Shown piece by piece: positions 61,900 to 64,000 of a stretch of DNA of 64,000 bases. The DNA is taken from contig NZ_CP121647.1 in the NCBI RefSeq assembly GCF_029714305.1, positions 7,956,501 through 8,020,500 of the forward strand, given 5' to 3'. Both the position numbers and the translations under genes were made by a program. The number at the start of each line of letters is the position of its first letter. The stretch's first letter is position 1. The stretch comes from Bradyrhizobium sp. CB3481 (lineage in GTDB: Bacteria; Pseudomonadota; Alphaproteobacteria; Rhizobiales; Xanthobacteraceae). Below the pieces are notes generated by a model. The model was not told the DNA's origin. It saw nothing but the letters and a program-made list of their open reading frames with translations, and searched no databases.

Positions 61900-61913
61900 G
61901 TGATCTAGATCAC
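61900..61913. promoter_or_regulatory. Perfect palindrome resembling a CRP/FNR/FixK half-site pair
   Basis: GTGATCTAGATCAC is a 14-base perfect palindrome with the GTGA-N6-TCAC core of CRP-family sites. It overlaps the stop codon of the TctC-type gene and lies 73 bases before the DUF3551 start. Regulation of DUF3551 is inferred. Confidence 0.5.
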
Positions 61914-62887
61914 TGCACTTTTTCGACCTTGGCTTCCTCGATGACCTTCTTCCACTTGTCGGTCTCGGCCGCGATCATCGCGCCGAACGCCTCCGGCGTG
62001 CCGATCAGGGGCTCGCCGCCAAGATCGGATAGCCTGGCCTTGATCGCGGGCTCGGCCAGGATCTCGTTGATCTCCTTGTTCAGCTTGGCGATGATTTCCT
62101 TCGGGGTGTTCTTCGGGGCGCCCATGCCGAACAGCGCGGTTGCCTCATAGCCCGGAACGGTATCAGCAAGCACCGGCACATCGGGCAACAGCGGCGACTT
62201 CGTCGTGCTGGTCACGGCCAGCGCCCGCACCGCGCCGCCGCGGACATGCTGGATGATCGAAGGCATGTTGTCGAAGATCACCTGGACCTGGCCGCCGAGC
62301 AGATCGGTGATCGCCGGCGCCGCGCCGCGATAGGGCACATGCTGCATCTTGGCGCCCGACATCGCCATGAACATCTCGCCCGACAGATGCACCGACGTGC
62401 CGTTGCCCGACGAGGCCAGATTCACCTTGCCGGGATTGGCCTTCACATAAGCGATGAACTCGGCCACCGTCTTGGCCGGCACGTCCTTATTGACGGTCAT
62501 CACGTTCGGCACGCGATTGAAGGCGGCGACCGGCGCGATGTCCCGCACGACGTTGAACTTGAGGTTGGCGTAGAGCGTGGCGTTGATGTAGTTCGCCGGA
62601 TTGACCAGCAGCACGGTGTAGCCGTCCGGTTCCGCGTTGATAACGGATTCGGTCGCGATGTTGTTGCCGGCGCCGGGCTTGTTCTCGATCACGAATTGCT
62701 GGCCGAGCCGCTCGGAAAGGCGCTGGCCGATCAAGCGCGCAATGATGTCGGTCGCGCCACCCGGGGGATATCCGACCACCCATTTCACCGGCCGGGTCGG
62801 ATAATCCGCCGCCGAAACGCTGCCGATCGAAGCGGCCGTGGAAAGGCCGATCACGGCCAGACAAATCGCGGTGCGACGTGAAATCAT
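61910..62887 (-). CDS. Tripartite tricarboxylate transporter substrate-binding protein (Bug/TctC)
   Basis: A 325-residue periplasmic receptor with signal peptide cut near Ala26. Bug-family hallmarks are VVGYPPGGATDIIARLIGQR, VIENKPGAGNNIATESVINA, NLASSGNGTSVHLSGEMFMA and VPYRGAAPAITDLLGGQVQV. AAGGAG about eight bases upstream supports ATG 62887. No tctA or tctB gene is adjacent, as is common for Bug proteins. The ligand is probably a carboxylate. It diverges from the VOC gene. Confidence 0.93.
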   Translation of the reverse strand: MISRRTAICLAVIGLSTAASIGSVSAADYPTRPVKWVVGYPPGGATDIIARLIGQRLSERLGQQFVIENKPGAGNNIATESVINAEPDGYTVLLVNPANYINATLYANLKFNVVRDIAPVAAFNRVPNVMTVNKDVPAKTVAEFIAYVKANPGKVNLASSGNGTSVHLSGEMFMAMSGAKMQHVPYRGAAPAITDLLGGQVQVIFDNMPSIIQHVRGGAVRALAVTSTTKSPLLPDVPVLADTVPGYEATALFGMGAPKNTPKEIIAKLNKEINEILAEPAIKARLSDLGGEPLIGTPEAFGAMIAAETDKWKKVIEEAKVEKVQ

Positions 62888-63039
62888 AAAATTTCTCCTT
62901 GGAGGCCGGGATTCAGAGCCCGGTCCGTTTCTATTGAGGCGCCGTTCTATTGAACCGAACGCGGGCCGCGTTGTAACAAACAAAGTCTGGTGCGGCCAGT
63001 GCGACACAGGCGCCGCCGACCGCGACGAAAGGATAAGGG

Positions 63040-63458
63040 ATGTCTCTCAGGGTTAACGCACTCGACCACCTCGTGATCAATGTGTCCGACGTGGCGCATT
63101 CCACTGAGTGGTACCGCAAGATCCTCGGCATGGAGGTCAAGGTGTTCGATCCGGGCCTGGCAAGACGCCGCGCACCTCGCTGGTGTTCGGCAACCAGAAG
63201 ATCAATGTGCGGCCGCGCGATGCCGACAAGGTCGAGTGGTTCACCGCCGACCACGAGACCGCCGGCAGCGACGATCTGTGCTTCCTGACCTCGAGCACGC
63301 CGGATGAGGTCGTGGCGCATCTGAAGGCCAATGGCGTCGCGATCGAGGAAGGCCCGGTGGCAAAGCAAGGCGCCCGCGGCACGCTGCGCTCGGTCTATTG
63401 CCGCGATCCGGATGGAAGTTTGATCGAGATTTCGTCTTATGAGGATGGTGGGAAGTAG
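63040..63458 (+). pseudogene. VOC-family (glyoxalase/dioxygenase-like) gene with a frameshift
   Basis: The first frame (from ATG 63040) reads LRVNALDHLVINVSDVAHST to MEVKVFDPG and then loses sense. The conserved continuation KTPRTSLVFGNQKINVRPRD, and on to DPDGSLIEISSYEDGGK, lies in another frame up to 63458. A single base seems to be missing near 63156-63160. Joined, the parts give a normal VOC fold of about 140 residues with His near the start and Glu near the end (SLIEIS). It could be a real mutation or a sequencing error. Confidence 0.85.
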
Positions 63459-63469
63459 CACCGCTCTCT

Positions 63470-63555
63470 CCCCGTCATTGCGAGGAGCGTAGCGACGAAG
63501 CAATCCATACTGTCCCCGCGGGAGGTATGGATTCGCTCCGCTCGCAATGACGGGG
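63470..63555. repeat. Palindromic repeat, family B, copy 3
   Basis: CCCCGTCATTGCGAGGAGCG at the left is mirrored by CGCTCGCAATGACGGGG at the right; GAAGCAATCCAT inside faces an altered arm (ATGGATTCGCTCC). It lies between two plus-strand genes, 11 bases after the VOC stop. Confidence 0.88.
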
Positions 63556-63659
63556 AGAGAGCCTCGTAAACTCCCGATTTGCCCATTGCGCCATCCGATG
63601 GCAGAACTACTCCCAAGCAAGAACCAGAAGCCGCCATAGAGCGGCACGGGAGGAATTCC

Positions 63660-64000
63660 ATGTCCATTTCACAGGCCCCCGGCATTGTCGGACCGTTCGC
63701 AGGCCTCGACGTGCCGTGGCTGCTGCGCATGCGCGCCGAGAGCCGCCGCAACCATCCGTTCCTGATCTGGGCGCCGTTTGAGGGGCCGGCGCGGAGCTGG
63801 TCCTACGGCGAATTTCACGAGCGGGTCGGCGCACTTTCGGCAGGCCTTGCCAAGCGCGGGGTGAAGCCCGGCGAATATATACTGATCCATCTCGACAATT
63901 GCATCGAGGCCATGCTCGCCTGGTTTGCCTGCGTCGAGCTCGGCGCCATCGCGGTCACCACCAACACCCGCTCGGCCGCGGCCGAGATGGAGTATTTCGC
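63660..64000 (+). CDS. AMP-dependent acyl-CoA synthetase/ligase, N-terminal part
   Basis: The first 113 codons of an ANL-superfamily ligase, cut by the right edge. MSISQAPGIVGPFAGLDVPW, RSWSYGEFHERVGALSAGLA and KRGVKPGEYILIHLDNCIEA are the typical N-terminal subdomain. It would activate a carboxylic acid with ATP and join it to CoA. GGGAGGA at 63649-63655 supports ATG 63660. The AMP-binding P-loop and catalytic Lys lie outside the window, so the substrate cannot be guessed. Confidence 0.92.
   Translation, partial: MSISQAPGIVGPFAGLDVPWLLRMRAESRRNHPFLIWAPFEGPARSWSYGEFHERVGALSAGLAKRGVKPGEYILIHLDNCIEAMLAWFACVELGAIAVTTNTRSAAAEMEYF

Noticed and set aside
63040..63458. Programmed frameshift in the VOC gene
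   Set aside because: No slippery heptamer or following pseudoknot is apparent near 63150-63165; a simple one-base loss explains it.

Overview
The window looks like chromosomal DNA of a high-GC alphaproteobacterium, most likely Bradyrhizobium or a close relative in Nitrobacteraceae. This is an inference from gene content (ActS/ActR, MmcB, DUF3551 and PCu(A)C proteins, intracellular PhaZ, many periplasmic binding proteins, high GC) and from the dispersed palindromes between genes. There is no rRNA, CRISPR array, insertion sequence or phage structural gene. One tRNA gene, tRNA-Arg(CCG), is present. Both ends cut genes: glnD on the left and an acyl-CoA ligase on the right.

Layout. 1-5.5 kb: the glnD end, a small hypothetical gene, a PAS kinase with a FixJ-type regulator and a CheY-type receiver, then three very short overlapping or closely spaced genes, two of them cysteine-rich. 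5.5-16.4 kb: ogt, two tandem near-duplicate branched-chain-type binding proteins, a DUF1330 gene, a class A penicillin-binding protein, a DUF45-type metallopeptidase, phaZ and a two-gene ABC-2 exporter. 16.4-31.7 kb: the ActS/ActR redox system, mmcB, a VWA lipid-free exported protein, a GH13 enzyme, DUF155, MBL hydrolase, a PHB-type esterase, a DHA2 MFS pump, a flavin monooxygenase, an SGNH-like protein, a P450 and a cupin. 31.8-39.9 kb: a signalling block with a HWE kinase, two GGDEF-EAL proteins and a cyclic-nucleotide-domain patatin. 40-44.5 kb: a second flavin monooxygenase, YccF, a universal stress protein, tRNA-Arg followed by a small accessory pocket with higBA, and a FabA homologue lacking its catalytic histidine. 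44.5-49.5 kb: a divergent copper-type pair (PCu(A)C and a Met/His-rich outer-membrane protein), a chemoreceptor and a lysine/alanine-rich protein. 49.5-55.9 kb: a divergent amino-acid locus (RpiR regulator, class III aminotransferase, binding protein and racemase-like enzyme on one side, two permeases on the other) around a clear palindromic operator. 55.9-64 kb: a chemoreceptor with an orphan TRAP binding protein, an ArsR/AHSA1/DUF899 operon with a probable leaderless promoter, DUF3551, a TctC-type binding protein, a frameshifted VOC gene and the start of the ligase.

How it fits together. The most coherent unit is the 49.5-55.9 kb locus, which appears to import and transaminate one specific amino compound under one regulator, but has no ATPase of its own. 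The window is rich in orphan solute receptors (two LivK-like, one TRAP, one TctC) and in sensory proteins, which fits a soil generalist. Thirteen palindromic repeats of six families sit between genes, nine of them between convergent genes. In all three copies of the most regular family the repeat ends 10-13 bases from the stop codon of the minus-strand gene.
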